Below, piece by piece: positions 1 to 36,861 of a stretch of 64,000 nucleotides of DNA; the stretch's first letter is position 1, and the number at the start of each line of letters is the position of its first letter. The stretch is from Lichenostomus cassidix (Eukaryota > Chordata > Aves > Passeriformes > Meliphagidae), in the NCBI GenBank assembly GCA_008360975.2, contig CM039181.1, positions 6,556,380 to 6,620,379 on the forward strand. The letters run 5' to 3'. Made by a program: the position numbers and the translations under genes. Under the pieces are notes generated by a model. That model did no database searches. It saw nothing but the letters and a program-made list of their open reading frames with translations, and was not told where the DNA came from.

Positions 1-604
1 AGGGAAGGAAGGTGGTGTGTGGCCAAGTTTGCCTCACTGGTCTGTCCTGAAAGGATCCCTGCCCTGGCTCAGAACAACCCCATCGGTCAGAAGCATCAAA
101 GCTGGTGGAATTCTTTGCCCAGGTGGCCCCCAGTTGGCACTGGGGACACTAATCCCAGAGGAATACCCTTGTTTTTTTGGAAGTTTGCAGCTCTAGGTCT
201 CAGAAGTCTCGGGTTAGCATCCAAGTGTGGATGTTGACTACAGAGGACATTATCTGCCTGGCAAAGGGGAAAAGAAGAGATGCTTGAAGGTAAAACAACA
301 ACAGAAGCTGCCCCTTGACATTTCCTGTGGGGATGTAGTAACATCTAATCTTTTCTTGCCCAATATGTTTGTGCTGGAGGAAATCTTGTTTGGGCTTCTG
401 TGTTTAATCACAACTGTCACTTTGAATAAGGGGTGCCAAAGCTATTTTCCTTTAATGCAACTGTTTCAGGGTGGGGTTTTCCGATCATGGCCTTCACTCT
501 GATCCCATTCAGCTCTATGGGAGTTCTATCAGTGACTTCAGTGGCAGCAGAATTAAGACAACACAGGGCGCTTTGGAAAATTGAGCCCTCATTTATTAAA
601 TTAC
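1..604 (-). other. PAH: PAH intron 9 (partial)
   Basis: No match to the expected exon 10 (IYWFTVEFGLCKQGD-like) was found here, so intron 9 runs past the left edge. Nothing else was recognised. Confidence 0.75.
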
Positions 605-27720
<27,116 letters not shown>

Positions 27721-27830
27721 GTTGCAGAGGCTCCTTCACTCCAGCAGGTGAAGCCTTCTGGCCCAACTGCAGCGGCCAGAAATGTGTGCAAAGGTATTTA
27801 AAGTGCAGCAGGCGAGGCAGAGCCATCCCC
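27721..27830 (-). promoter_or_regulatory. PAH: PAH 5' UTR and putative core promoter
   Basis: Upstream of the PAH ATG on the minus strand, a TATA-like TTTAAATA lies at 27795-27802, about 75 bp before the ATG. A start site near 27770 would give a leader of about 50 nt. No intervening splice acceptor is evident, so exon 1 probably contains the cap site. This is inferred from position and motif only. Confidence 0.5.
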
Positions 27831-30800
27831 TTGCCCAGCTCCCTCCCCTGGACACCATGCCAAGGGGGCGTTCTCCCTGCACGCCCACCCTATCCACCCA
27901 CCCCTGGCACAGCCACTCCATCCCCAGCCATCCCCACCTCCTGCGGGGAGCAGCTCCCCAGCAGATTGTTTCTATCTGCACCCAACACGCTCTGAATTAA
28001 CAGCCTTCCTCCTCCTGATCAGCATCAGCTGTTTTCATTTCTTCACGTCGGCACATCGTTTTCAGTTCAGCCTGCTGCCCGTTCCTCCCCTGCAGCTGTG
28101 TGTTCAGCCCCAGGTGGGATTCCCATCGGGGTCACTCCACTTTAGCAGACAGAGGTTCTGCAGGATCTGCTCTTTGCGTCTCAAATATCAGGTGTGGAAG
28201 GCTCTGGCAAAGCACAGCAGCTGAGAGATTTTGTCCTTTAGTAGGGTCTGTGGGGCTGTTTCCAAAGAGGTTGGAGAGTGGGGAGACATCACTCCTCTCA
28301 CCAGGCACTGCAGGGAGACACCCAGAGCAAGGGAAGCTTGAGACAGGAGTTAGCTGCATGAACCTCACACTGGGATATGAACCTGAACATGGGCAAAGGG
28401 AAGGAGGTAAAGGAAGAAAAGGAGCAGGAAAGGCTAGGTCAGAGCTCTAGGGCAGGAGGATGTAGAAGAGCTGCAGAAGATGTGTGTGTGCTTGTATATA
28501 ATGTCAGCCATGGAAAGCACAAGGGGAGCAGTGTGGAGCACATCAAGGGTTTCAGGAAAGGTTAGTAAAGACCTCATATGAAAGAGCCCAGACTTGGTTG
28601 AATAAGAGTCACCAAAGAGGGTAAGGGAAATTGGAAAGCTGTAGCCCAATATCAGCATGCAGGTGAATGAAAAAATGAAGCACCTAGGCAAGGATCTACC
28701 TTGCTCTTTGGGAAGATGAAGTCTTACAGAGACAAACTGTGTCAAGGCAGGTACTCTTGCTACATTATTGTGATGAAGATAAACTCTCTTTACAGATATT
28801 TTATCCTTGAGGGAAGCTCTACTGCACACATCTGTGCAAACTGAGATTGGTGAACACTAGTGAAGACCTACTGGGAGTTGTTCATACATACAAAATCCAG
28901 TAACCTTACAGTGGGGAAACTGAGTGGAGCCATTTTCATGGTTCTCAGTCCAAATCCATGTTGAACCCCATGACTGCCGAGTCAGAATCCATCCCACAGA
29001 AATTATCAATTATATAAAATGCATCTGAAGTAACTCAGTGCAAATACATAACATTTTTCGGAAGAGCTGCTTCTTTGTGCATCCTGAAACTGGATGTAGG
29101 GATAGACAGTTAATTTCTGAAGTGATCAGCAAGCCTGTGGTATGGGCTGGCAGGTCAAGATAGACATTTGGCTAAATGTGATGCACAGTAAACACACTGG
29201 GCCCTGCTGATATTGTGACAGGGCGAGGCAAGGAAAGGTGGAGCAGTAGGGGAAAGTATCCCCTGTAATTGCCAGCAGTATGAAAATACTGGATTTTAAC
29301 TACTCAGCCAGTAAATTCATTAAAGCAGCCAGTATTTTGTGTGCTGCGTTTGTGCAGCACAAGGCACAGCCCTGTCCATGATAGGGACACTGAAGGCCAA
29401 CTTGGAAAAAATAACAGTGAGATGAGGATGGTGACAACACTAATTGTTGTAGTTCCTGTGCAGGACAAGACAGACTCCAGCAACAAGTCTTGTTTACTTT
29501 CCCCACACACCATGCCTTGCCATCTGGTATATTTTTCAGTGAGAGAAACTATTCTTTCATCTGTTTATGCCTTTTCTTTTCTTATTCCTTCTCTTTTCAC
29601 TAATCTTTTATCTCTCTTTTGCTTCCTTGTGACTTTTACATGCTTTTGGTCTTTGTTCCTTCCATTTTTCCATTCCTGTTCTTGCATATATTCACTCTTC
29701 CCAACAGTAATGGCAAGACAAAGTGAAATACCAAATACCCAAAACACTGTTCATGCCAAATCTTTATATATTTTGCCTCCTCCTACCCCTTGCTTTTTGC
29801 ATTTATTTTGCGAGTTTCTCTCTTACCCTTGTTGTTACACAACCATAATAATATCACCAATGCATTTCCTCCAGTTCACTGCTGAATCAGTCTGCACTCT
29901 GAGGTTGCCTGGTAGCCAAAGGCACTGGCTGGAGGAAGCAAAGCTCCATCTTGCCAGGAAGAATTCCCAAATTCTCTTGTTTTGGAGCAAAGTGGTGTGT
30001 GGGGGTGTGAGTGTGTGCGTGCCCAGCGATGTCACTGTAGGAACATGTGATTGCATCAGCTTTTGTTACCTTGGGCCATTTCAGAGTCCACAGGGCTGGA
30101 GCTTCCCTGTCCTCTTGGAAGCTCTAGCTCAGCACACCAAGCACGGGTTGTCCCCCTGCAGTGACACTGCCAACCAGGATGTCCCACTTGGCTTTCAAAT
30201 TTCCTCTTGTGCCTGATTCCCCAGCCTGTGTGAGCACCTGAGATCTAAGTCCGTTTTTTCTGCTCTGGGCTTTTGCTGCAGCACCATGCACACACTCAGA
30301 TACATGCTGATGTCTCACATCACCTTTGCCTGAAAGCACTCATTGTCCCTCAGAACTGCCCTTTTTTTGGGCACACACACCCCACACTCATCCCCTTCAG
30401 GCTGTGCTCTCAGCCACACTCCCAGGGCTCTCTGCTGGAAGCTGGCAGGCTCCCCTGGCCAGCACCATGGGAGTTCAAGGGGCCACAGACTTTGGCTGCT
30501 TTTCAGATGCTCTTTGCCGCCCTTGCCTTCAGCCAGTGTTTGCAGAGTGGAGGTTTCCCTGGAGCTGTGAGGCTTTGTGTCTGAGTGAGGATGTCCCTTC
30601 CTGTGCCAGGACACTGGGCCTGTCCTTGGCCTGCAGCTCCCTGCCTTCCCTGCTGCTTTTGGGATGTCCATGTGGATGTGAGGGAGCAAGGAGCAGTGGA
30701 AGGGGGATTTTCCAGTGAAAACAGAAACTGGTGGAGAAACTCACAAATGAGGATTCCATGAGTATCTTAGGTGGTTTCTGTGTGTGTGTACATGGCAGGG

Positions 30801-30900
30801 GACAATCCCCCTTTATACATAGTGTGTGTTTTTATCAGGGTGTTGTAGCTCTCCTTTACACCCAGACAGGCAGCATTTCCTCACACCTCGCTCTGCATCG
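27831..30900. other. PAH-ASCL1 intergenic region, PAH-proximal part
   Basis: About 3 kb without a recognised gene. A plus-strand open frame at 29341-30216 (291 codons) is rich in Phe, Leu, Cys and Ser, has no recognisable domain and starts in ordinary sequence. I treat it as a chance frame. Confidence 0.7.
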
Positions 30901-31210
30901 TGGCAAAGCCTTCCAGCCATATCCCCAATATTCCCAAGCCTCCCAGCTATATCCCCAGTACTGCAGAGCCCCCCAGCAATATACTCATTCTTGCAGAGCC
31001 TCCCAGCCATATCCCCGTTATTGCAGAGCCTCCCAGCCATATCCCCATTCTTGCAGAGCCTCCCAGCCATATCCCCGTTATTGCAGAGCCTCCCAGCCAT
31101 ATCCCCATTCTTGCAGAGCCTCTCAGCCATATCCCCGTTATTGCAGAGCCTCCCAGCCATATTCCCAGTACTGCAGAGCCTCCCAGCCATATCCCCATTA
31201 TTGCAAAGCC
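30901..31210. repeat. 30-bp minisatellite, ten units, with 60-bp higher-order pattern
   Basis: Ten 30-bp units in exact register from 30901 to 31200, plus a ten-base partial. The core is TTGCAGAGCCTCCCAGCCAT followed by ATCCCC and four variable bases. In the middle of the array the variable end alternates ATTC and GTTA, giving a 60-bp higher-order unit repeated about three times; the outer units are more diverged. Because 30 is a multiple of three, several frames stay open on both strands and translate to SLPAISP-, PSHIP- or GGSA-like repeats. These are not evidence of a protein. Confidence 0.97.
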
Positions 31211-31732
31211 GGGCTCCCCGAACCCCCAAGGCTTTTTTGGCAGCACCCCATCCATCCCCTCCCCGGTGCTCTTCCCCGGCTCCTTCCCGGCGGGGTCTGG
31301 TGGCCAGGAGGTGGCACTGTGTCCCCACGGCTGTCGAGAGCAAGGGACCGCCGTGTCCCCTCTGCCTGCCCTCCCCGGGAATGCGGGGGGATCCTCTTCC
31401 CAGGCATCACCCAGACTCTCTCCCACCCCTCCTGCGGGGCCACCACCGCTTCGGAGGAGCTGGGAGCAAACCACCCACCCCACCCAAAAAATTCAGCTCT
31501 CCGAAAGTGGCTCTGGGGGGTGCGGGGAGGCAGGGCGGTGTGGTTTGTCCCCCGGGGCTGGGACGGACGCTCGACTCGTGGCCGCACAATGGGGCCACCG
31601 GGCAGAGCCGGCAGCCAAGGGCTCAGCTCCGCGGGCGCGGAGGGCAGAGGAGCAGCGCTGGAACCCGCGGAGGGGCGAGCAGGACGGGGCTGCGGGGTAA
31701 AAGCTGCCTCGGCGGCTGGTTTGGTTTAGGGG
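31211..31732. other. GC-rich segment next to the minisatellite
   Basis: About 520 bp of GC-rich sequence with many CpGs (for example around 31560-31700) lies between the minisatellite and a T-rich tract, about 5 kb upstream of ASCL1. No gene recognised. It could be a small CpG island. Confidence 0.5.
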
Positions 31733-31806
31733 ATTTTTTTTTCCCTTTTTTTTTTTTTTCGTCTTCTTTTTTTTTTTTTTTTTTCCTTTCCTTTTTTTTT
31801 TTTTTC
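31733..31806. repeat. T-rich polypyrimidine tract
   Basis: About 74 bases of T runs interrupted by short CC, C and GTC. It is polypurine on the other strand. Borders a candidate conserved element. Confidence 0.9.
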
Positions 31807-32345
31807 CGCAGCCCTATATGCAAACTGTCACTTCAGGTTAGCACAAGACCTGATGTAGCTCATTAGCATGAGCTGTATCTAATACGCTTAAAACCTCTAA
31901 TTATTTATTATGCCCTAATTGGCAGCCCAAGAAATGTCTGCAAAGTGATGAGTGTTCATCCCAAGACGCCCTTCGAGGAGAATTCAGCAGTGTCCCTGGT
32001 CAAACGTCATTTTTAATTCTTCCTTGGGGCACAGGCTTTATTCTGCTTATCGACGGTGCAACACCAAGAAAACTCGAACTCTCCTGATAAGCAGCCTCCC
32101 TCACTCTGGGCAGGATGGGCAACAATTACTCAAGGATAAGATTTAATGCTAAAGTTCTTCTTTCCATAAAGGGACGCTTAGGAAGAGGCGTTAAAGTTTG
32201 TCGAGTGTGCAAAAGTGCCAAATCATGATCCTTGAAAATTACTTACCCGAAGTAACATCTCGCTTTTTCAGCAGAAAATCACTTTCCTGACTTCGGAAAG
32301 TAGCAAATTTTGAAAATTATATTGACACGGAAACTGTTTCAAAAT
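31807..32345. promoter_or_regulatory. Candidate upstream ASCL1 enhancer (AT-rich, homeodomain motifs)
   Basis: Unlike its surroundings, this roughly 540-bp stretch is free of simple repeats and dense in developmental-factor motifs. These include TATGCAAA, CTCATTAGCATGAG (palindrome), CTAATTATTTATTATG, CCTAATTGG, GATTTAATGC and AAACGTCA. It lies about 4.5-5 kb 5' of the ASCL1 start codon. A mouse Ascl1 (Mash1) neural-tube enhancer is known several kb upstream of that gene; equivalence is inference. No alignment was done. Confidence 0.45.
31858..31873. repeat. 16-bp inverted repeat GCTCAT-TAGC-ATGAGC
   Basis: Perfect 6-bp arms around TAGC, containing ATTAGCAT, inside the candidate enhancer. 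Could be a dimeric homeodomain/POU site. Confidence 0.6.
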
Positions 32346-33230
32346 AAGTTTACCTCTCTGGGCTCGAACCCCCCACACTCCCTTCTAAGTGCCTTTTCTT
32401 TTCCCCCTTCCAAGTCTGTATTATGTTCCTCCGGGTCGCACCAACTATTTATTTATCTTTATTCTTTTTCTCTTTCTTTTCATTCATTATTCTCTCTCCC
32501 TCTCCTTTTTTCCCCCCTTCCCTGTGTGTGTCGCTTCTCGGTCTGATCTGTAGCTTGTTACCACCCACTGCACGCTCTCTCCTGCAGCCGAGGTGTTTCT
32601 ATACAAACTTCAGCGTCCAGTTGTCATATTAATTATTACACTGAGTAATGACTGAAATAGTCAAAATAAGGGGAGACTCAAGAGAGCTTTTTCTTGCTGC
32701 TCAAAGATTCAGCAAAGAAGCCTTGCAACAAAGCACTAATTGGTCCCCAGAAATACTCTGACAAGGCATGGAAGATAGGTTTCATAAAGCCCAGCAATTG
32801 TGAAGGGGGAAAAGATCCTTGAATAGACCCCACGCTTCTTTTCTAAACTCTCTTGCTGAGCAAAAAATGGACTGCTTCTTGAATACTGGACTGATCTTGA
32901 ATGCTATACCCAGCAGAGAAAAAAATGCACCATTTATTGTAAGTTTTTTTTTCCAGCTATTCATGTGTTCTATGTGGAGAATAAGCTGGTTTTGTTTACC
33001 ATGAAAGACCTTTTACTTTATTTTCACTCTTGGGGGGGAAGCTGGAAAGGCGAGGGGGAGGGCGAGGGGAGGGAGAGAAACACATGTGCCCAAATCCAGA
33101 CGAGCTGCCTACTGTAACAAAATGGAGTGTAACAAATCCTACAGAAGTCCCGAATGTATCGATTCTTTGAAGATCTATATAGATTAACGACTTTCGTTCT
33201 GCTTTTCCAAGACAGCGTTTAATCATAACG
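32346..33230. other. Intergenic, pyrimidine-rich then AT-rich; no gene
   Basis: Contains a C/T-rich tract at about 32440-32520. The segment at 32620-32660 has ATTAATTATTACAC and GAGTAATGA and may extend the enhancer. Around 33040-33080 there is a G/A-rich stretch. No coding exon found. Confidence 0.6.
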
Positions 33231-33243
33231 TAAATGGCCTTTA

Positions 33244-33450
33244 AAAAAGAAAAGAAGTGGGAAGAAGAGGGGAAAAAAAAAAAAGCATACCAGAGTTGTT
33301 TTTTTTTAAAAATAAAAAAAAAAAAAAGGCAAGGACTTCAAAAGACCTCATGAGTGTAGCTACAATTTTGGCACACAAAAAAGTCACTATAAAATAATGA
33401 CAGTGTGAGATTAAAAAAAAAAAAAGAAAAAAAAGAAAAAAAAAGGCCAA
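33244..33450. repeat. A-rich low-complexity block
   Basis: Several A runs of 9-14 bases separated by short mixed sequence (around 33277, 33317, 33413 and 33430). Open frames read antisense as Phe-rich chance peptides. Confidence 0.9.
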
Positions 33451-35459
33451 AATAAAAGTGCCAAATGAAAAGGGCAAGGGCTATTTATCATTATATTAGA
33501 ATTAAGAATTTTAAGGTGCAGGTGCAGGACCGTGCAAAGGAGTGGGTGGAAGCAGGGGACCTTGGAACAACATTTATTATCTATGATTCTGGCCCCTTAC
33601 TCTGCCCAGGGAGCACACAGAGGGGCTGGTGAGATTGGAGTCACCTCAGGCATGAGGGCTCAGCTCGTTCCCTGGTGGCAGTGGGTGGAAAAGGACCATG
33701 AGGAGACAAGGGAGGAGAAGGCTCTGCCCCCCTCTGCCCCCCTCATCCACCCCACACACAGTTACCCTGACCCAGGGTAGCCAAATGGGCACAGGACCAT
33801 GGAGACAGTTACCCTTGGTGACCTCTGCGACTCACAGGTTTTGCCTTTTTAAGAGCTCTCTGAGACCAGAGAAGAAGTGACCCAGAAACTCCAGTCTCAT
33901 TCTGCCACTTCCAGGAAAAAGGGCAGAAATGTCCCAGTATGGTGTTTGTACACCAGTTCTGCAATTGGGCTGCTCCAGAAGAACTAGTGTGTTTAAATAC
34001 ATATAAATATAGTTTACAGGGCTGCAATTACTTTGATATTTCTGCTGCTGCTTCCCAAAGTCACAGTGCAGAGCTGGTGATGCAACAACTGCTTCCAGTG
34101 CAGTCAATTCTGACATCAGACAAGGAATGTTGAACAAACCATCCAGAAGGCTTGGAACTGAAAAGGGAGAGCTCCCCAAACAGAAAATACAGACAAACAT
34201 TTTATCCTGCCACGGTCTGGCTGTCCTGTCCAAGAGTGGATAAAATAAGTTAAAACATTTCACAGGTGATGAGACAGTAGGCTAGAAGTCAGAAACTGGT
34301 CAATGATCAGCGAAGAGGCCCCAAAATAAATATGACCACAGAGAACTACTTCACATTTTTCATCACACATGCATTAAAAGCTGACACGTTAAAAAATTAC
34401 TAAAACACTAGTTAGCAGGTGCACATTAGTGTTCTCCTGTGCTGTGTTTCTGGTTATCACTGTTTCAACTCACACACAGAGCCAGGATCAGGGATCCAGT
34501 GGCAAATGAGAAGTGATTTCCACAGCTCCAGGCTGCTGTAATTGAGGTCAACAACAGCACAGGGCTTACTTCTGCAGCCATTTCCACTGAAACCTGAACA
34601 TGAACTGGGCAGGTCCATGCTTTAGAGCTGGTGTGAGTAGCAGGGATTAAAGGCACCTGCCAGGGACTTCCTAGAGCCACAATATCACCGTAGAGAGACT
34701 GTCATATCATGGCTCTGCTCTTTTTAGTGGGTTAGAGAGCACAGAGAGTTTCCAGGGTGGAAAGGTGTAAAGACAAGTGAAAATGAGACAGAGCTGAAGG
34801 CAGAAAATGGATTAAGGGTTTCAGAAAAACATGAATATGTGAAAGGCAGGAGGGCAGTGAGAGAAGGCCATGGCAGGGTCCTCAGTGCTGCTCAAGCCAA
34901 GATCAGCATTATCCAGCACTGAACCTGGCCATGTCTCCCATGCACCCCTGCAGCCCCAAGGGTCACTGTGAGTGCCAAGTCACACCAACCTCAAAGTCTC
35001 AGCACTTCAGGGCTGCTTTTCCTCATTTGGTCCTGAGCCACATGTAAGATTTCACCTCAAGGCTGTGATAATTTCCCCTGCATAGGCCAGGTCCATCCTC
35101 TGTTACAAGCAAATACCATTGCCTGCTTGGAAAGCTGGTGACCCACTTTTAACGTGCAGGGTGCCATGGCAGGGGATCAGTGGGCTCTGCAGGACCAGCA
35201 AGCACACTGTGTGGCCTGGGAAATGGGATCTGGCAGGGAAGGGTGAGCTGACTGCACACCTGCCTGCTCTGCCTGACACACCCGTACTTTAATGAGACAA
35301 ACCTTGTCCCACCCCGTGCTGGACCTTGCAGGGACCGTGTGCGTGAGACGTGCCCAGGAGTGGTTTGTTCTTTCTCCCCTGACAGGCTCAGCATTCCAGA
35401 GGGGTAATTCGAGGTGACTTCTCCCAAGAAGTCTGTACCCTGCTCTGCTCTCAGCCGTC
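33451..35459. other. Intergenic region before the ASCL1 CpG island
   Basis: About 2 kb of ordinary sequence with no repeat or gene recognised. CTATTTATCATTATATTAG near 33480 and the paired CAGGTGCAGG around 33520 could be regulatory. Confidence 0.6.
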
Positions 35460-36199
35460 CTCCTCCTATCACCCAGCCGGGCTCACCCGCCGCTGTCCCC
35501 GGCTAATAGAGCCATCAGGCCGTCCGCGGGGCGTGTGCGGTGCTGGGCAAACGCGGCTCCGGCCGCTGCGAGCGCGGGGCGACGACAGCCCCCGGCGGTG
35601 GGGCTCGGACACTCGCGGAGCACAGCCTGGCAGCGCTCGGAGAGCGAAGGAGCGATGCCAGGCGTCCCGGTGCTTTCTAGGGACAAGGGACAGCTGAGGT
35701 CCCGCACACGAAGTTTGCCTTCCCGGCGGCCACTCAACGCACTGGCAAGAGCCCTTCTCCCGCGGGCGCGCACCGCTTTGCCTGCCCACGCCACGGGACA
35801 CCTCCGCTCCTGCCCGTTCCGCACCGCGGCTCTCCCTGCCCTCCAAACCCCGGCAGGTGCCAAGGTGGCCCCAGCAGAGGATGCTCCGCACGCCCTGGGG
35901 CTGCCCGCGCCCCAGCTCCGCCGGGAGTCACCCCCTGCCTCTCCCTCCCCGCGCCGCCGCGCCCCGATCCGCACCCCATCCCTGCTCTCGGAGCCCCCCG
36001 CGCGGGCAGGGCTGCCCCGCCGCCGTGTCCCGCACTCGGCCCGCCCCGCGGCGCCCCGGCGCGGTGTTTGCTCAGGGCCGGGAGCGCGGCACGCGCCGGG
36101 CGCACGCACTTGCGACAACAAACCGCGAGCGGCGGGGCGGCGGGGCGGGAGCGGCGGGGGGAGGCGGGGCGGCGCGGCCGCCAGCGCGTGTGCGGCGGG

Positions 36200-36290
36200 G
36201 GGCGCGGGGCGAGGGGGTGTGTGGGGGGGTTTGTGGGGCTGTGCGGGTGTGGGGGTGTGAGGGGGGCCGGGGGGTGTGCGGGTGTCCCGC
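36200..36290 (+). promoter_or_regulatory. G-run cluster with quadruplex potential upstream of ASCL1
   Basis: Between 36200 and 36290 the plus strand has many G runs of 3-7 bases separated by T, TT, TGT or C loops. This satisfies the usual G-quadruplex pattern several times over. It lies about 180-270 bp upstream of the TATA box. Confidence 0.6.
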
Positions 36291-36401
36291 GCTGAAAAGG
36301 CGGCGGCGCTCCGCGCATCGCGGCCGGCAAAGCCCGGGAGCGTGGAAGGCGCAAGGTGCAGGGTGTGCGTGTGTGTGACCGCGGGGGGCGGCGGGGGGAG
36401 A

Positions 36402-36436
36402 GTGCGTGTGTGTGTGAGTGTGTGTGTGTGTGTGTA
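36402..36436. repeat. (TG)n microsatellite just upstream of the TATA box
   Basis: GTGTGTGTG runs with one GA interruption, ending about 35 bp before TATAAGAG. A potential length polymorphism in the ASCL1 promoter and a Z-DNA-prone sequence. Confidence 0.92.
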
Positions 36437-36469
36437 GGAGAAGAGGGGGGAGCGAGCCCCGTCCGCCCC

Positions 36470-36478
36470 TTATAAGAG
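36470..36478 (+). promoter_or_regulatory. ASCL1: ASCL1 TATA box
   Basis: TTATAAGAG preceded by CCGCCCC. It predicts transcription start near 36500, giving a leader of about 360 nt. No ATG occurs between here and the ASCL1 start codon, which supports the start choice. Confidence 0.75.
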
Positions 36479-36497
36479 ACACAATCCTCAGCCACTT

Positions 36498-36520
36498 TTT
36501 TGCAAAAGGGGCTTTGCAAA
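36498..36520. promoter_or_regulatory. Paired TTTGCAAA motifs at the predicted start site
   Basis: The palindrome TTTTGCAAAA (36498-36507) is followed five bases later by TTTGCAAA (36513-36520). They may bind C/EBP- or POU-like factors, or they may simply be initiator context. Confidence 0.4.
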
Positions 36521-36861
36521 GCAGCCTGCGCACACGCGAGCGCCACGAGCCTCCCCGCGGCCGCCGCACGGAGGGCGAGAGGGAGGGGGGCGGGCAGAGC
36601 CGCCCGCCGTCCCCGCCGCCCGCCCGGCTCCACCGTCCGCTCCCGTCGGTCGCCGCTGTCCCTTTCCTCTGCCGTCTGTCGCCTTGCTCTTTTTCTTTTT
36701 TTTTTTTTAATTTTAAACTGAACGTCGCAAGTTTTTCCTTTTTTCCTTTGTGATTTTTTTCTTCTTTTTTTTTTTTTAATTTTTTTTTTTTTTGTGGTGC
36801 TGGGGGCACGGGGACCGGCCGTCACTCGGGCGCCCCCGCCTCGCAGGACGCCCCCGCGCCC
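36500..36861 (+). other. ASCL1: ASCL1 5' UTR with U-rich leader
   Basis: Predicted leader from the TATA-derived start to the ATG. The last part (36688-36793) is extremely U-rich, with T runs up to 15 bases, followed by a GC-rich 68 bases before the ATG. There is no upstream ATG. The exact cap site is not known. Confidence 0.6.
36533..36549 (+). promoter_or_regulatory. Candidate HES repressor sites (CACGCG and CACGAG)
   Basis: A class C-type site CACGCG at 36533-36538 and an N-box CACGAG at 36544-36549 lie about 60-75 bp downstream of the TATA box. HES1 is known to repress mammalian ASCL1 through such a site near the promoter in Notch lateral inhibition. Use in this species is inferred. Confidence 0.5.

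Noticed and set aside
1..604. PAH exon 10
   Set aside because: No sequence resembling IYWFTVEFGLCKQG on the minus strand was found; it must lie left of the window.
30901..31210. CRISPR-like array
   Set aside because: Units are adjacent without spacers and the genome is vertebrate; it is a minisatellite.
30826..31866. 332-, 346- and 266-codon frames through the minisatellite
   Set aside because: The 30-bp period keeps several frames and both strands open at once. The repeat peptide is a by-product, with no start context or domain support.
32355..32375. tRNA-like T-loop sequence (GGCTCGAACCCC)
   Set aside because: No cloverleaf partner arms could be placed around it.
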